A stretch of DNA of 25,676 nt from Proteobacteria bacterium UBA6920 (GCA_002448875.1 DKAS01000173.1:31036-56711); one strand, 5' to 3'. Counted from the stretch's first letter, positions 7,956-15,668 are shown. Notes: generated from the letters alone by a model not told the origin. Program-made: numbers and translations.

Positions 7956-8903
7956 ATGAGCAACGCAGTCGAAATCACCGGTTTACGCAAGACCTATGGC
8001 AACGGCCTGGAGGCGCTCAAAGGCGTGGACCTGACGGTCGCGGAAGGGGATTTTTTCGCCCTGCTGGGGCCCAACGGCGCCGGCAAATCCACCACCATCG
8101 GCATCATCAGCTCCCTGGTGCGCAAGAGCGCCGGCCAGGTGCTGCTGTTCGGTCGTGATCTGGATCGGGAGCCGGCGGCGGTGAAGTCGCTGCTCGGGGT
8201 GGTGCCGCAGGAATTCAATTTCAATGTCTTCGAGCCGGTGCAGGAAATCATCATCAATCAGGGCGGCTTCTACGGCATCAAACGTTCCGAAGCCAGGGTG
8301 CGCAGCGAGCGCCTGCTGAAACTGCTGGGTTTGTGGGACAAACGCAAGGGCATGGCCCGCGAACTCTCCGGTGGCATGAAGCGCCGGCTGATGATAGCGC
8401 GCGCCCTGGTGCACAATCCGCGCCTGCTGATTCTCGACGAGCCGACTGCCGGTGTGGATATCGAGATTCGCCGCGCCACCTGGGATTTCGTCCGTGACAT
8501 TAATCGCCAGGGAACCACGATTATCCTCACCACCCATTACCTGGAAGAGGCCGAAAGTCTGTGCCGCAATATTGCCATCATCGATCACGGCGAAATCATC
8601 GAGCACACGGCCATGAAGGAGCTGCTGCAGCGGGTGAACAAGGAAACGTTCGTGCTCTATACGCACGGCAGTCTTGCCGGTCTGGGCAGCATTCCGCAGT
8701 GCAATCTGCGCCGTATCGACGACTCCACTCTGGAGGTGGATATCGATCGCGAGCAGAGCATGAACGGCCTGTTCGCGCGCCTGCAGCAATGTGGCATCGA
8801 AGTGCTCAGCCTGAAGAACAAATCCAACCGGCTGGAACAGTTGTTTCTCAGTCTGCTGGCGCAGAAGAAGCCCGGCGTCGCCAACGATGTTCATGAGGTT
8901 TGA
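7956..8903 (+). CDS. yadG: ABC transporter ATP-binding protein YadG
   Basis: This 315-residue ATPase closely follows E. coli YadG along its length. It has Walker A GPNGAGKST at residues 38-46, the Q-loop region VVPQEFNFNVFEPVQEI, the ABC signature LSGGMKRR at 137-144, Walker B LLILDEP near 158-164, and the switch histidine in LTTHYLEEAE. The C-terminal 90 residues form the accessory domain ending in NKSNRLEQLFLSLL, also as in YadG. It should energise the membrane partner YadH, whose gene starts three bases after this stop. The pair is a DrrA/ABC-2 type exporter whose substrate is not known. The ribosome binding site is weak (CTGGA), consistent with translation from an upstream gene. An alternative label would be generic ABC-2 ATPase. 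Confidence 0.95.
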   Translation: MSNAVEITGLRKTYGNGLEALKGVDLTVAEGDFFALLGPNGAGKSTTIGIISSLVRKSAGQVLLFGRDLDREPAAVKSLLGVVPQEFNFNVFEPVQEIIINQGGFYGIKRSEARVRSERLLKLLGLWDKRKGMARELSGGMKRRLMIARALVHNPRLLILDEPTAGVDIEIRRATWDFVRDINRQGTTIILTTHYLEEAESLCRNIAIIDHGEIIEHTAMKELLQRVNKETFVLYTHGSLAGLGSIPQCNLRRIDDSTLEVDIDREQSMNGLFARLQQCGIEVLSLKNKSNRLEQLFLSLLAQKKPGVANDVHEV

Positions 8904-8906
8904 GCA

Positions 8907-9686
8907 ATGAGCGGATATATCCAGGCAAATCTCGTCGCCCTGCAGACCATCGTGGTGAAGGAGGTGCTGCGTTTCACCCGTATCTGGGTGCAGACCGTAC
9001 TGCCGCCGGCGATTACCATGGCGCTTTATTTCGTCATCTTCGGCAATCTGATCGGCTCCCAGATCAGCGCCATGGACGGGTTTTCCTACATCGATTACAT
9101 CGTGCCCGGCATTATCCTGATGGCGATCATTTCCCACTCCTATGCCAATGTGGTTTCGTCCTTCTATGGCGCCAAGTTTCAGCGCCATGTGGAGGAGTTG
9201 CTGGTATCGCCGACGCCCAGCTATGTCATCCTCACCGGCTTTGTTCTGGGCGGTACCATGCGCGGCCTGGTAGTGGGTTCGATAGTCACGCTGGTGTCGC
9301 TGCTGTTCACCAGTCTGCATGTGCAGCACCCCCTGGTGCTGATCGGGACGGTGCTGATGACCTCGGTGATATTCTCCATCGCCGGTCTGATCAACGCAGT
9401 CTATGCCAACAGTTTCGACGATATTTCCATTATTCCGACCTTTATTCTCACGCCCTTGTCCTACCTGGGCGGGGTGTTTTACACCATCAAGATGCTGCCG
9501 GAGTTCTGGCAGCAGGTGTCGCTGCTCAATCCCATACTCTATCTGGTCAACGCCATGCGATTTGGCATGCTGGGTGTATCTGATATCGAATTGACGACCA
9601 GTTTCCTGATCATGGGAGTGTTCGTGCTTGTGCTGGGTACCTTCGCTCTGGTGCTGCTGGAGCGGGGAGTGGGCATTAAATCATAA
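8907..9686 (+). CDS. yadH: ABC-2 type transporter permease YadH
   Basis: This 259-residue integral membrane protein is the permease of the YadGH exporter. It shows the family landmarks RIWVQTVLPPAITMALYFVIFGNLIGSQI, MDGFSYIDYIVPGIILM, ANVVSSFYGAKFQRHVEELLVSP and the ABC-2 signature region FDDISIIPTFILTPLSYLGGVFY. About six transmembrane segments can be read. The ATG at 8907 is preceded by GAGG at 8895-8898 inside the end of yadG, so translation is closely linked. A GTG-started open frame overlapping here in another frame is a shadow. Substrate unknown; the SMR transporter nine bases downstream suggests an export-related operon. Confidence 0.94.
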   Translation: MSGYIQANLVALQTIVVKEVLRFTRIWVQTVLPPAITMALYFVIFGNLIGSQISAMDGFSYIDYIVPGIILMAIISHSYANVVSSFYGAKFQRHVEELLVSPTPSYVILTGFVLGGTMRGLVVGSIVTLVSLLFTSLHVQHPLVLIGTVLMTSVIFSIAGLINAVYANSFDDISIIPTFILTPLSYLGGVFYTIKMLPEFWQQVSLLNPILYLVNAMRFGMLGVSDIELTTSFLIMGVFVLVLGTFALVLLERGVGIKS

Positions 9687-9695
9687 GGTTCGGAT

Positions 9696-10022
9696 ATGCA
9701 ATATTGGTTGCTGCTGGCTGTAGCCATTGTGCTGGAGGTGGCGGGCACCACCTCGATGAAGTTGTCCGAGGGATTTACCCGGGTGTTACCCTCTGTCACG
9801 CTGTTCGTCTGCTACGGGATCTCCTTCGTCGCTTTCACCTATTCCTTGAAGAAGATAGAAATTGCCGTCGCCTACGCCGTCTGGTCCGGTGTCGGCACCG
9901 CCTTGATTGCGATCATCGGTTTCATCTATTTTCGCGAGCCGGTGACCGTTCTGAAGCTGGTCAGCATCGCCCTAATCATCGTCGGTGTGGTTGGCTTGAA
10001 TCTCGGCGCGGTGGAATCCTAG
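9696..10022 (+). CDS. Small multidrug resistance (SMR) family transporter, EmrE-like
   Basis: The 108-residue protein has four hydrophobic helices and works as a dimeric proton antiporter in the inner membrane by family knowledge. The essential membrane glutamate is E14 in VLEVAGTTSMKLSEGF, which matches the EmrE motif closely (AEVIGTTLMKFSEGF), and AYAVWSGVG is the third-helix signature. This places it nearer the multidrug/quaternary-ammonium exporters than the guanidinium (Gdx/SugE) subtype, although the KKIEIAVAYA segment also recalls the spermidine exporter MdtJ. AAGG overlaps the yadH stop and lies seven bases before the ATG, so it is very probably the last gene of the yadGH operon. It is single, whereas paired SMR proteins are usually encoded side by side. 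The actual substrate is not readable from sequence. Confidence 0.92.
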   Translation: MQYWLLLAVAIVLEVAGTTSMKLSEGFTRVLPSVTLFVCYGISFVAFTYSLKKIEIAVAYAVWSGVGTALIAIIGFIYFREPVTVLKLVSIALIIVGVVGLNLGAVES

Positions 10023-10035
10023 CCGCATCGGTCGA

Positions 10036-10055
10036 GCGGCGCCCTGCCGCGCCGC
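10036..10055. terminator. GC-rich stem-loop after the SMR gene
   Basis: GCGGCGC (10036-10042) pairs with GCGCCGC (10049-10055) around CCTGCC. It lies between the SMR gene and the convergent exported-protein gene. There is no T-tract, so a terminator role is only suggested by position. Confidence 0.3.
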
Positions 10056-10099
10056 CGCTGCGGTGGATAGCGGCGACGCGGTAACCCCGGGCGGGGGGC

Positions 10100-10597
10100 T
10101 TATTGGGTTTGCACCTCGGTGATGTGCATTTCCACATCGGGCGGATTGATAAGATTGACGATGCCCGAGGTATCCAGCAGGTTGCCGTAGCGCACTTGTG
10201 CTTTCGATCCGGGTTTCATCACCAACACCATGCGCGCGTAGAGCGGTACGGCAAAGCTGAATTCCTTGCTGGCACCCTCTTTTTCCACGACGATGGTGAA
10301 ATCCAGGGTCGCTTTCATTTCACCGTTGTGCAGTGTCACCCTGCTGTTTTTGGTCTTGGAGACCTCGTCCGTGTACATGGAGGCCGGGTCGGACAGGAAA
10401 ATCGTTCCTTTGTGCACGCCGTGGTAGGCGCGCACATGCCAGGTCAGATCCGCGCAATCCTGCCAGACCACCAGCGTATGCTGTTTATAGGGGCTTGCCG
10501 GTGCTTTGGGTTCGCCGCAGGGGGCGGGGTTGGCGTAGGCCTGGCTCACGGTCAGCAGGAGCAGGGGCGTCAGGAAGAATCTCATTATATTGTGCAT
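10100..10597 (-). CDS. Hypothetical exported (periplasmic) protein
   Basis: I do not recognise this 165-residue protein. A signal peptide is clear: MRFFLTPLLLLTVSQAYA after an optional MHNI, cleaved near AYA-NP. The mature part has two cysteines early on (APCGEPK and WQDCADL) that could form a disulfide, and alternates beta-type hydrophobic strands (TLVVWQDCADLTWHVRAYHG, TLDFTIVVEKEG, EFSFAVPLYARMVLVM), suggesting a small beta-sandwich. No heme, lipobox or metal motif is present. Neither the ATG at 10597 nor that at 10585 (four codons later) has a good ribosome binding site. It is a single gene between convergent SMR and divergent DUF815 genes. The reading frame is well supported by signal peptide and codon use; the function is open. 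Confidence 0.75.
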   Translation of the reverse strand: MHNIMRFFLTPLLLLTVSQAYANPAPCGEPKAPASPYKQHTLVVWQDCADLTWHVRAYHGVHKGTIFLSDPASMYTDEVSKTKNSRVTLHNGEMKATLDFTIVVEKEGASKEFSFAVPLYARMVLVMKPGSKAQVRYGNLLDTSGIVNLINPPDVEMHITEVQTQ

Positions 10598-10800
10598 AGG
10601 TGGTCTCGGTGGTTAGTGGGTGATTCGGGCGCCGCGGGACATCGGTCGCGTTCATTGCCTGCACTGTAAATTTAATATAGATCACGTAGTTACCGCTGGC
10701 TACCGGAGACGCCAGGATTTTGTGCTGACTGGGAAGGAAAGCAGGCTGCGTGCCAATGACGGCGGGCACGGTGTCCGGCCAGCGACGCTCAGGCGTGAAT

Positions 10801-10829
10801 TTGACGTTATTGAAGGCGCAATCCACAAT
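10801..10829 (+). promoter_or_regulatory. Candidate sigma-70 promoter for the leader ORF and DUF815 gene
   Basis: TTGACG (10801-10806, five of six to consensus), a 17-base spacer and CACAAT (10824-10829, four of six). The predicted start near 10836 gives a short leader that begins just before the GGGAGG ribosome binding site of the 20-codon ORF. Read by eye only. Confidence 0.45.
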
Positions 10830-10850
10830 TTGTACCATGGGAGGACGACT

Positions 10851-10913
10851 ATGATCACCGGGCTGCCGGTCGGTGCCCTCGATTTTGTAAATCCTCGCAA
10901 GGAATCAAGCTGA
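10851..10913 (+). CDS. 20-codon leader ORF overlapping the DUF815 start
   Basis: A short ORF starts at ATG 10851, seven bases after GGGAGG, the strongest ribosome binding site in this region, and ends at TGA 10911-10913. That stop overlaps the ATG of the AAA+ ATPase gene as TGATG. The peptide starts MITGLPVGALDFVN and ends PRKESS; it matches no family I know and is not rich in any one amino acid, so a classical amino-acid attenuation peptide is unlikely. The ATPase also has its own AAGGA (10899-10903) inside this ORF. The layout fits translational coupling by termination-reinitiation. Whether the peptide itself matters is unknown, and chance cannot be excluded for so short an ORF. Confidence 0.45.
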   Translation: MITGLPVGALDFVNPRKESS

Positions 10914-11734
10914 TGCAGCACGCCGTGCCGCCCGCAATTATCGATTGGCAGCGGATTCATGCCGCCGTATGGCGCCGCATGCGCACCCGTCTGCAGCCGG
11001 TGACGGCGCTGGATCCGGTGGCGCTGGCGGATCTGATCGGTATCGACGCGCAGAAACAGGCGCTGCTGGACAATCTGCAGCGCTTTACCCGCGGTGTGCC
11101 CGCCAATCACATGCTGTTATGGGGCGCGCGTGGCACCGGCAAATCCTCCCTGGTCAAGGCGGCGTTCAACGCGTTGCGTGACCAGGGTTTGCGCCTAGTG
11201 CAGCTGGACCAGGAAGATCTGCCGTATCTGCCGGAGATCGTCGACGATTTGCGCGTCGCCGCCTATCGCTTCATCGTGTTCTGCGACGATCTTTCGTTCG
11301 ACGCGCCCGATCTCAGTTACAAGGCGCTGAAGACGCTGCTGGAAGGCACCATAGAGCAACCGCCGGCCAACGTGCTGTTTGTCGCCACGTCCAACCGCCG
11401 TCACTTGTTGCCGGAATATATGCAGGAAAATCTTGAGGCACAGCAACGCAACGGGGAAATCCACCCGGGGGAAAGCGTGGAGGAGAAGCACTCGCTGGCG
11501 GATCGTTTTGGCCTGTGGCTGTCGTTTTACGCCCTGAGTCAGGACGAGTATCTGGCCATCGTCGATCACGTGTTCGCGGACAGCAGCCTGCCGCGGCAGA
11601 GTTTGCACCGGGACGCCCTGCGTTTCGCCCTGGCGCGCGGCGTGCGCAGCGGGCGTACCGCCCGGCAGTTTCATGCTGCCTGCGGCGGCGGGACGCCCCC
11701 GGAGGAGGTGCCGCCGCCGCCGGATCAGGATTGA
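10913..11734 (+). CDS. DUF815 family AAA+ ATPase
   Basis: This 273-residue cytosolic ATPase belongs to the DUF815 group of AAA+-like proteins. Walker A is GARGTGKSS at residues 71-79, and Walker B is FIVFCDDLSF with D125 and D126. Sensor-1-like VLFVATSNRRHLLPEYM follows, then HSLADRFGLWLSFYALSQDEYLAIV, where the R may be an arginine finger or sensor-2-type residue. The family context RGVPANHMLLWGARGTGKSSL and the SYKALKTLLEG stretch are characteristic. No helicase, protease or DNA-binding domain is attached; the last 25 residues are Gly/Pro-rich and probably disordered. The biological role of the family is not established. The start at 10913 overlaps the stop of a short leader ORF. It converges with the YgiM-like gene, 37 bases away. 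Confidence 0.9.
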   Translation: MQHAVPPAIIDWQRIHAAVWRRMRTRLQPVTALDPVALADLIGIDAQKQALLDNLQRFTRGVPANHMLLWGARGTGKSSLVKAAFNALRDQGLRLVQLDQEDLPYLPEIVDDLRVAAYRFIVFCDDLSFDAPDLSYKALKTLLEGTIEQPPANVLFVATSNRRHLLPEYMQENLEAQQRNGEIHPGESVEEKHSLADRFGLWLSFYALSQDEYLAIVDHVFADSSLPRQSLHRDALRFALARGVRSGRTARQFHAACGGGTPPEEVPPPPDQD

Positions 11735-11771
11735 CAGGTCTGGCGTCGCGGCTCGCTGGCTGCGCCGTGGC

Positions 11772-12449
11772 TTAGAAGCCGTCACCCCAGCTGGATTTCT
11801 TGGTCCAGCGGATCTTGGTAATGATCAAGCCCAGCAGCAGGCCCACCAGCATCACCCCGCTGCCGGCCAGGAACCAGTCGCGGCTGGAGCGATCTTTCAA
11901 TACCTGATTTTCCTGGCGCAGCATTTCCGTTTCCTTTTCCAGGGCGACGGTCTGGGTCTTGAGGGTCTTGTTATCCTCGGCTACCGCCAGGGGTTTGGCC
12001 GATATTTCCTTGACCTGCTCCAGTTCCTTCTTGTTTTTTTCCGACTCGGCCATCAGCGCCTGCCAGTTTTTATCGGTCTCGCTCTTGTCCTTGGTGAGGT
12101 TTTGCAGTTGTTCCTTCAGGCCGGCATTTTCCGACTGCAATTGCGTAATACGTTTTTCAGCGACGGTCAGTTTGTTCTTGGCGATGGGCTCGGCGGACAG
12201 AAACTGGGTCTGCACATAGCCTTCGGTGCCGTCGGGGACCGCCACCATGATCCATTCATCGTTTTCATCGCCGGATTTGACTTCTAAATCCGTGCCGGCA
12301 GGAAGGGTTTTTAGGATTTTAAATTGGTTGCCGGCCCCCGAGCGCAAGGTGATGACCAACCGATCGCTGACATACATGGTTTTCGCCTGCGCCAGACCAC
12401 AGACCCCGCACAGAACCAGGAAGCTGCTGATAATGAGTGTTGATTTCAC
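11772..12449 (-). CDS. TIGR04211-type SH3 domain protein (YgiM-like), membrane anchored
   Basis: The 225-residue protein matches the proteobacterial YgiM/TIGR04211 family. In order: a signal peptide (to about residue 22, AQA), a bacterial SH3 domain at about 24-88 (YVSDRLVITLRSGAGNQFKILKTL, then EWIMVAVPDGTEGYVQTQFL), a coiled coil from about 95 to 190 rich in K, E, L and Q, and one C-terminal transmembrane helix (DWFLAGSGVMLVGLLLGLIITKI) followed by basic WTKKSSW. The SH3 and coil should therefore sit in the periplasm, anchored at the C-terminus in the inner membrane. The exact function is not settled; bacterial SH3 domains often bind peptidoglycan or peptides. It is a single gene that diverges from cytochrome c4 across a 420-base intergenic region. 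Confidence 0.9.
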   Translation of the reverse strand: MKSTLIISSFLVLCGVCGLAQAKTMYVSDRLVITLRSGAGNQFKILKTLPAGTDLEVKSGDENDEWIMVAVPDGTEGYVQTQFLSAEPIAKNKLTVAEKRITQLQSENAGLKEQLQNLTKDKSETDKNWQALMAESEKNKKELEQVKEISAKPLAVAEDNKTLKTQTVALEKETEMLRQENQVLKDRSSRDWFLAGSGVMLVGLLLGLIITKIRWTKKSSWGDGF

Positions 12450-12602
12450 TTGTCTACCCGTTTGTTTATGGAAAATCGCCAGGCGGTGGCGCGTCGCACT
12501 GCGCCAGTTATATGCCTTGCTGCTAAGGTGTCGCTATTTAATCAAAACTGGCTATAAACCGCCAGCGTTCACGCCCGCGGCGGGAGGTCCGCCCGGTCTG
12601 AC

Positions 12603-12634
12603 GCCACGGGTTCCGGATCCGGACTCCCGGTGGC
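12603..12634. repeat. Imperfect inverted repeat with nested TCCGGATCCGGA palindrome
   Basis: GCCACGGG (12603-12610) opposes CCCGGTGGC (12626-12634) with one bulged G, and the centre is the palindrome TCCGGATCCGGA. No T-tract follows on either strand, so it does not look like an intrinsic terminator. Confidence 0.55.
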
Positions 12635-12727
12635 GAGGGCAGCGCCTACCGGCGCCGCGCGACGCGCTTCAGGGTCGGGGGTAGATGCAGATTCAGTGCC
12701 TGGGATCGCGCAAGAATCGAGCAGGCG

Positions 12728-12750
12728 GCACCGCGCATGCGCGCCCGTGC
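12728..12750. repeat. Palindrome upstream of the cytochrome c4 promoter
   Basis: CGCGCATGCGCG (12732-12743) is a perfect 12-base palindrome, itself flanked by GCAC (12728-12731) and GTGC (12747-12750). It ends 23 bases before the -35 hexamer of the predicted cytochrome promoter, a suitable place for a regulator site. Alternating purine-pyrimidine GC also arises by chance in GC-rich DNA. Confidence 0.5.
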
Positions 12751-12773
12751 TGTCGCATTTTTCCCGGCCGACA

Positions 12774-12802
12774 TTGACCTGATGCCTATTGCCTGATATA
12801 CA
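12774..12802 (+). promoter_or_regulatory. Candidate sigma-70 promoter for cytochrome c4
   Basis: TTGACC (12774-12779, five of six), an exact 17-base spacer and TATACA (12797-12802, four of six). The start codon lies about 60 bases after the predicted transcription start. It is one of the best promoter matches in the window. Confidence 0.65.
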
Positions 12803-12869
12803 TTTACGCTTTTCGCGGTCATGCTGCGGGAAAAGAAGATGGTATCAACACGGGGGTAGAGAGGAATCA

Positions 12870-13490
12870 ATGATGATAATGAAAACTGGAACACTGGGTG
12901 TGATTTTGATGGCGGCCCTGAGCGCGACCCAGGCGCTGGCTGCCGGTGATGCCGCTGCCGGCAAGGATAAAGCCGCGCTTTGCCAGGGGTGTCACGGGGA
13001 AGCGGGAATCAGCGTAGATCCCAATACCTATCCCAATCTGGCTGGACAATTTTCCGGCTACATCAAGAAGCAGATTCAGGATTTTCAGGCAGGGCGCCGG
13101 AATAATGACACCATGAGCCCGATGGCGGCCACCGTGGCCACCAAGGAAGACCTGGAAGACATCGCTGCGTATTTCTCCAGCCAGAAGCCCATGAAGGGCG
13201 TCGGCGGCAAGAACAACCCTGATGGTCAGAAAATATTCATGGAAGGTGTGCCCGAAGCCGGAGTTTATGGCTGCAAGAATTGCCATGGCGAAAACGGTCG
13301 CGGCAAGGGGCCCGACAATCACCTGTTCCCGGTCATCGGCGGCCAGAACAAGGCCTATATCGTCAAGCAGCTCAAGGATCTGCGCGACGGCAACCGGACC
13401 AACGATCCGGCCGGCATGATGAACGATATCGCCAAGAAGCTGAGCGATCAGCAGATCGACGCGGTGGCGGACTACGCCTCCAGCCTGTAA
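12870..13490 (+). CDS. Cytochrome c4 (diheme periplasmic c-type cytochrome)
   Basis: The 206-residue protein is a two-domain diheme cytochrome c4, a periplasmic electron carrier that typically feeds terminal oxidases such as cbb3. The start is the ATG at 12870, four bases after GAGAGGA; the open frame continues 27 codons upstream, but that part lacks a signal peptide. The signal peptide runs to about residue 24 (ATQALA). Each half has one heme site, CQGCH at 38-42 and CKNCH at 135-139, and a later methionine ligand region (MSPMAATV and GMMNDIAKKL). Repeated motifs YPNLAGQFSGYIKKQIQDFQAGRR...N and FPVIGGQNKAYIVKQLKDLRDGNR...N show the internal duplication. A sigma-70-like promoter precedes it and a strong terminator follows, so it is monocistronic. 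It could take electrons from the sulfite dehydrogenase system, which is inference. Confidence 0.95.
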   Translation: MMIMKTGTLGVILMAALSATQALAAGDAAAGKDKAALCQGCHGEAGISVDPNTYPNLAGQFSGYIKKQIQDFQAGRRNNDTMSPMAATVATKEDLEDIAAYFSSQKPMKGVGGKNNPDGQKIFMEGVPEAGVYGCKNCHGENGRGKGPDNHLFPVIGGQNKAYIVKQLKDLRDGNRTNDPAGMMNDIAKKLSDQQIDAVADYASSL

Positions 13491-13510
13491 GGCCCGTCTA
13501 GAGCATAATG

Positions 13511-13542
13511 AAAAAAAGCCCGGCATTGCCGGGCTTTTTTTT
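13511..13542. terminator. Bidirectional intrinsic terminator between cytochrome c4 and argF
   Basis: Stem AGCCCGGC (13517-13524) and GCCGGGCT (13528-13535) with an ATT loop, flanked by seven A on the left and seven T on the right. It ends the cytochrome c4 transcript on the plus strand and, read in reverse, the argD-argF transcript whose argF stop lies 22 bases away. Confidence 0.93.
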
Positions 13543-13564
13543 GTCACGCCAGCGGCGCAGTTAT

Positions 13565-14476
13565 TCAGGCCGGCGAGGTCAGTAGAAATTCCAGCAGAGC
13601 CTTCTGCGCATGCAGGCGGTTTTCCGCCTCCTGCCAGACCACGCTGGCGGGGCCGTCGATCACCTCGGCGCTGACTTCCTCGCCGCGGTGCGCCGGCAGG
13701 CAGTGCATGAACAGGGCCTCGGGCCGGGCGCGGGCCATGATCGCTGCATCCACCTGGAAGCTGGCGAATGCCTGGTGGCGTGCCGTCTGTTCGTCTTCCT
13801 GGCCCATGCTGGCCCAGACATCGGTTACCACCAGATCGGCATTGGCCGCCGCCAGCGCCGGGTCGCGCACGATTTCCACGTGATCGGCGGCGGCGCGAAC
13901 CACAGCCGGGCTGGGATCATAGCCTGCCGGGCAGGCGATACTCAGCTGGAAATCGAACTGCACCGCGGCGTTGATATAGGAATGGCACATATTGTTGCCG
14001 TCGCTGATCCAGGCCACCTTGCGTCCGCGGATGCTGCCGCGCAATTCCACGTAGGTCATGATATCGGCCAGCAGCTGGCAGGGATGGTACATATCGGTCA
14101 GGGCATTGATCACCGGTACCCGCGAGTTGGCGGCGAAGCGCTCGATTTTCTCGTGCTCATAGGTGCGAATCATGATCACATCGACCATGCGCGACAGCAC
14201 CCGCGCCGTGTCTTCTATGGGCTCGCCGCGCCCAAGCTGGGTGTCGCGCGGGGACAAAAAGATGGCGTGGCCGCCGAACTGAGCCATGGCGGCTTCGAAC
14301 GATACGCGGGTACGGGTCGATGATTTTTCGAACACCATGCCCATCAGTCTGCCCTGCAGCGGCTGGTACAGCTCGCGCCGGTAGTGCATGGCCTTCAGTT
14401 CCATGGCGCGGGCGATCAATTGCTCCAGTTCCCGCGGGCTGCAATCCCGTAAGGTGAGAAAATGCCGCACGCTCAT
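13565..14476 (-). CDS. argF: Ornithine carbamoyltransferase
   Basis: ArgF makes citrulline from ornithine and carbamoyl phosphate in cytoplasmic arginine biosynthesis. The 303-residue length is normal. Carbamoyl-phosphate binding motif STRTR is at residues 53-57, with [15 protein letters not shown] after it. [14 protein letters not shown], then [11 protein letters not shown], are the usual central motifs; [11 protein letters not shown] and [14 protein letters not shown] give the ornithine loop and catalytic cysteine region. The ATG follows the argD stop by one base (TGATATG), so argD and argF are one operon with argF second. The ribosome binding site is weak, in keeping with coupling to argD. 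Downstream lies a shared bidirectional terminator. It is the anabolic rather than the catabolic enzyme by context; no carbamate kinase or arginine deiminase gene is near. Confidence 0.97.
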   Translation of the reverse strand: MSVRHFLTLRDCSPRELEQLIARAMELKAMHYRRELYQPLQGRLMGMVFEKSSTRTRVSFEAAMAQFGGHAIFLSPRDTQLGRGEPIEDTARVLSRMVDVIMIRTYEHEKIERFAANSRVPVINALTDMYHPCQLLADIMTYVELRGSIRGRKVAWISDGNNMCHSYINAAVQFDFQLSIACPAGYDPSPAVVRAAADHVEIVRDPALAAANADLVVTDVWASMGQEDEQTARHQAFASFQVDAAIMARARPEALFMHCLPAHRGEEVSAEVIDGPASVVWQEAENRLHAQKALLEFLLTSPA

Positions 14477-14477
14477 A

Positions 14478-15659
14478 TCACGGTCCGGCTTGCAGGAATT
14501 CTTCGATGGTGGCGCAAACGCCCTCGGCCATCAGCTGCAGTTCGTCGCGGCTGGCGGTCAGCGCCGGCAGCAGGCGCACCACGGATTCGGCGGTGACGTT
14601 GAGCAGCAGGCCGCGCCGCAGTCCCATCTGGGTGATGGCGCTGCAGGGCCGGTCCAGTTGAATGCCCAGCAGCAGCCCCAGACCGCGCACCGTTGTCACC
14701 TGCACTTTGTCCTTGAGCCGGTCGCGCAGCAGTTGCAGCAGATAGCTGCCATTGGCCGCCGCCTGGGCGGGCAGATTCTGCCGGCGCATCACCTCCAGGG
14801 TGGCCAGGGCGGCGCGGCAGGCCAGAGGGTTGCCGCCGAAGGTGCTGCCGTGCTTGCCCGGCGTGAACAGGGCGGCGGCGCGGCCGCTGGCCAGGCAGGC
14901 GCCAATGGGGAAGCCATTGGCCAGGCCCTTGGCCAGGGTGCAGACATCGGGCAGGATGTTGTGGTGCTGGTAGGCGAACCATTGTCCGGAGCGTCCCATG
15001 CCGCTCTGGATTTCATCCAGCATCAACAACCACTGCTGTTCGTCGCAAATGCGCCGCAGGGTCGGCAGGTAATCGGCGTCGGGAATATTGATGCCGCCTT
15101 CACCCTGCACCGGTTCCGCCAACACGGCGACGACATTCTTGTCGCTTTCGGCGACGGTGCGGATGGCTGCCAGATCGTTGAACGGGACGCGCACGAAACC
15201 GCTGACCAGCGGTTCGAAACCGGCCTGCACCTTGCGGTTGCCGGAGGCGGTCAGGGTGGCGAGAGTGCGGCCGTGAAAACTGTTTTCCATGACGATGATA
15301 GCCGGCTTGTCGATCTGGCGTTCATGGCCGTAAAGGCGGGCAAGCTTGATCGCCGCTTCCACCGCTTCGGCACCGGAGTTGCTGAAAAACACATTGTCCA
15401 TGCCGGTCAATGCGGTCAATTCCCGGCCCAGCGCGCTCTGGTTGGCGATACCGAACCAGTTGGAAGTGTGCATCAGGGTGCGGGCCTGATCGCAGATGGC
15501 GTCCGCCACCGCCGGATGGGCGTGCCCCAGGCCGCAGACCGCCACCCCGCTGAAGGTGTCGAGGTATTTATTGCCGGCGTCATCCCACAACCATGAACCT
15601 TCACCCCGGGTGAAAGTGACGGGCAGGCGCCCGTAGGTAGTCATCAATGCGTCGTTCAT
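14478..15659 (-). CDS. argD: Acetylornithine aminotransferase
   Basis: ArgD is a class III PLP aminotransferase that converts N-acetylglutamate semialdehyde to N-acetylornithine, and in many bacteria also serves lysine synthesis as succinyldiaminopimelate aminotransferase. The 393-residue length is usual. Markers are [18 protein letters not shown] (PLP phosphate binding, about 91-108), [27 protein letters not shown] with D215, and the Schiff-base lysine K244 in [27 protein letters not shown] follows. The ATG at 15659 has a poor ribosome binding site (AGAGAG). Directly upstream on the same strand is a complete hairpin plus T-tract whose end is only about ten bases from the ATG, which is an odd place for a terminator. 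The gene is first of the argD-argF operon; no ArgR box was seen upstream. Confidence 0.96.
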   Translation of the reverse strand: MNDALMTTYGRLPVTFTRGEGSWLWDDAGNKYLDTFSGVAVCGLGHAHPAVADAICDQARTLMHTSNWFGIANQSALGRELTALTGMDNVFFSNSGAEAVEAAIKLARLYGHERQIDKPAIIVMENSFHGRTLATLTASGNRKVQAGFEPLVSGFVRVPFNDLAAIRTVAESDKNVVAVLAEPVQGEGGINIPDADYLPTLRRICDEQQWLLMLDEIQSGMGRSGQWFAYQHHNILPDVCTLAKGLANGFPIGACLASGRAAALFTPGKHGSTFGGNPLACRAALATLEVMRRQNLPAQAAANGSYLLQLLRDRLKDKVQVTTVRGLGLLLGIQLDRPCSAITQMGLRRGLLLNVTAESVVRLLPALTASRDELQLMAEGVCATIEEFLQAGP

Positions 15660-15668
15660 ATGCTCTCT

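Larger units (their letters stand above)
12450..12869. other. 420-base divergent intergenic region, structured, no gene
   Basis: The region separates the YgiM-like gene (minus) from cytochrome c4 (plus). It contains a GC-rich imperfect inverted repeat (12603-12634), a palindromic cluster (12728-12750) and a well-formed sigma-70-like promoter for the cytochrome gene (12774-12802). The open frame running in from 12226 on the plus strand is antisense to the YgiM-like gene and rejected. CATATAACT on the minus strand near 12510 might be a -10 for the YgiM-like gene, but no -35 goes with it. Confidence 0.55.

Noticed and set aside
7983..9329. 448-codon open frame on the minus strand
   Set aside because: Antisense to yadG and yadH, both strongly supported.
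12226..12684. 152-codon plus-strand frame
   Set aside because: Mostly antisense to the YgiM-like gene and of unlikely composition.
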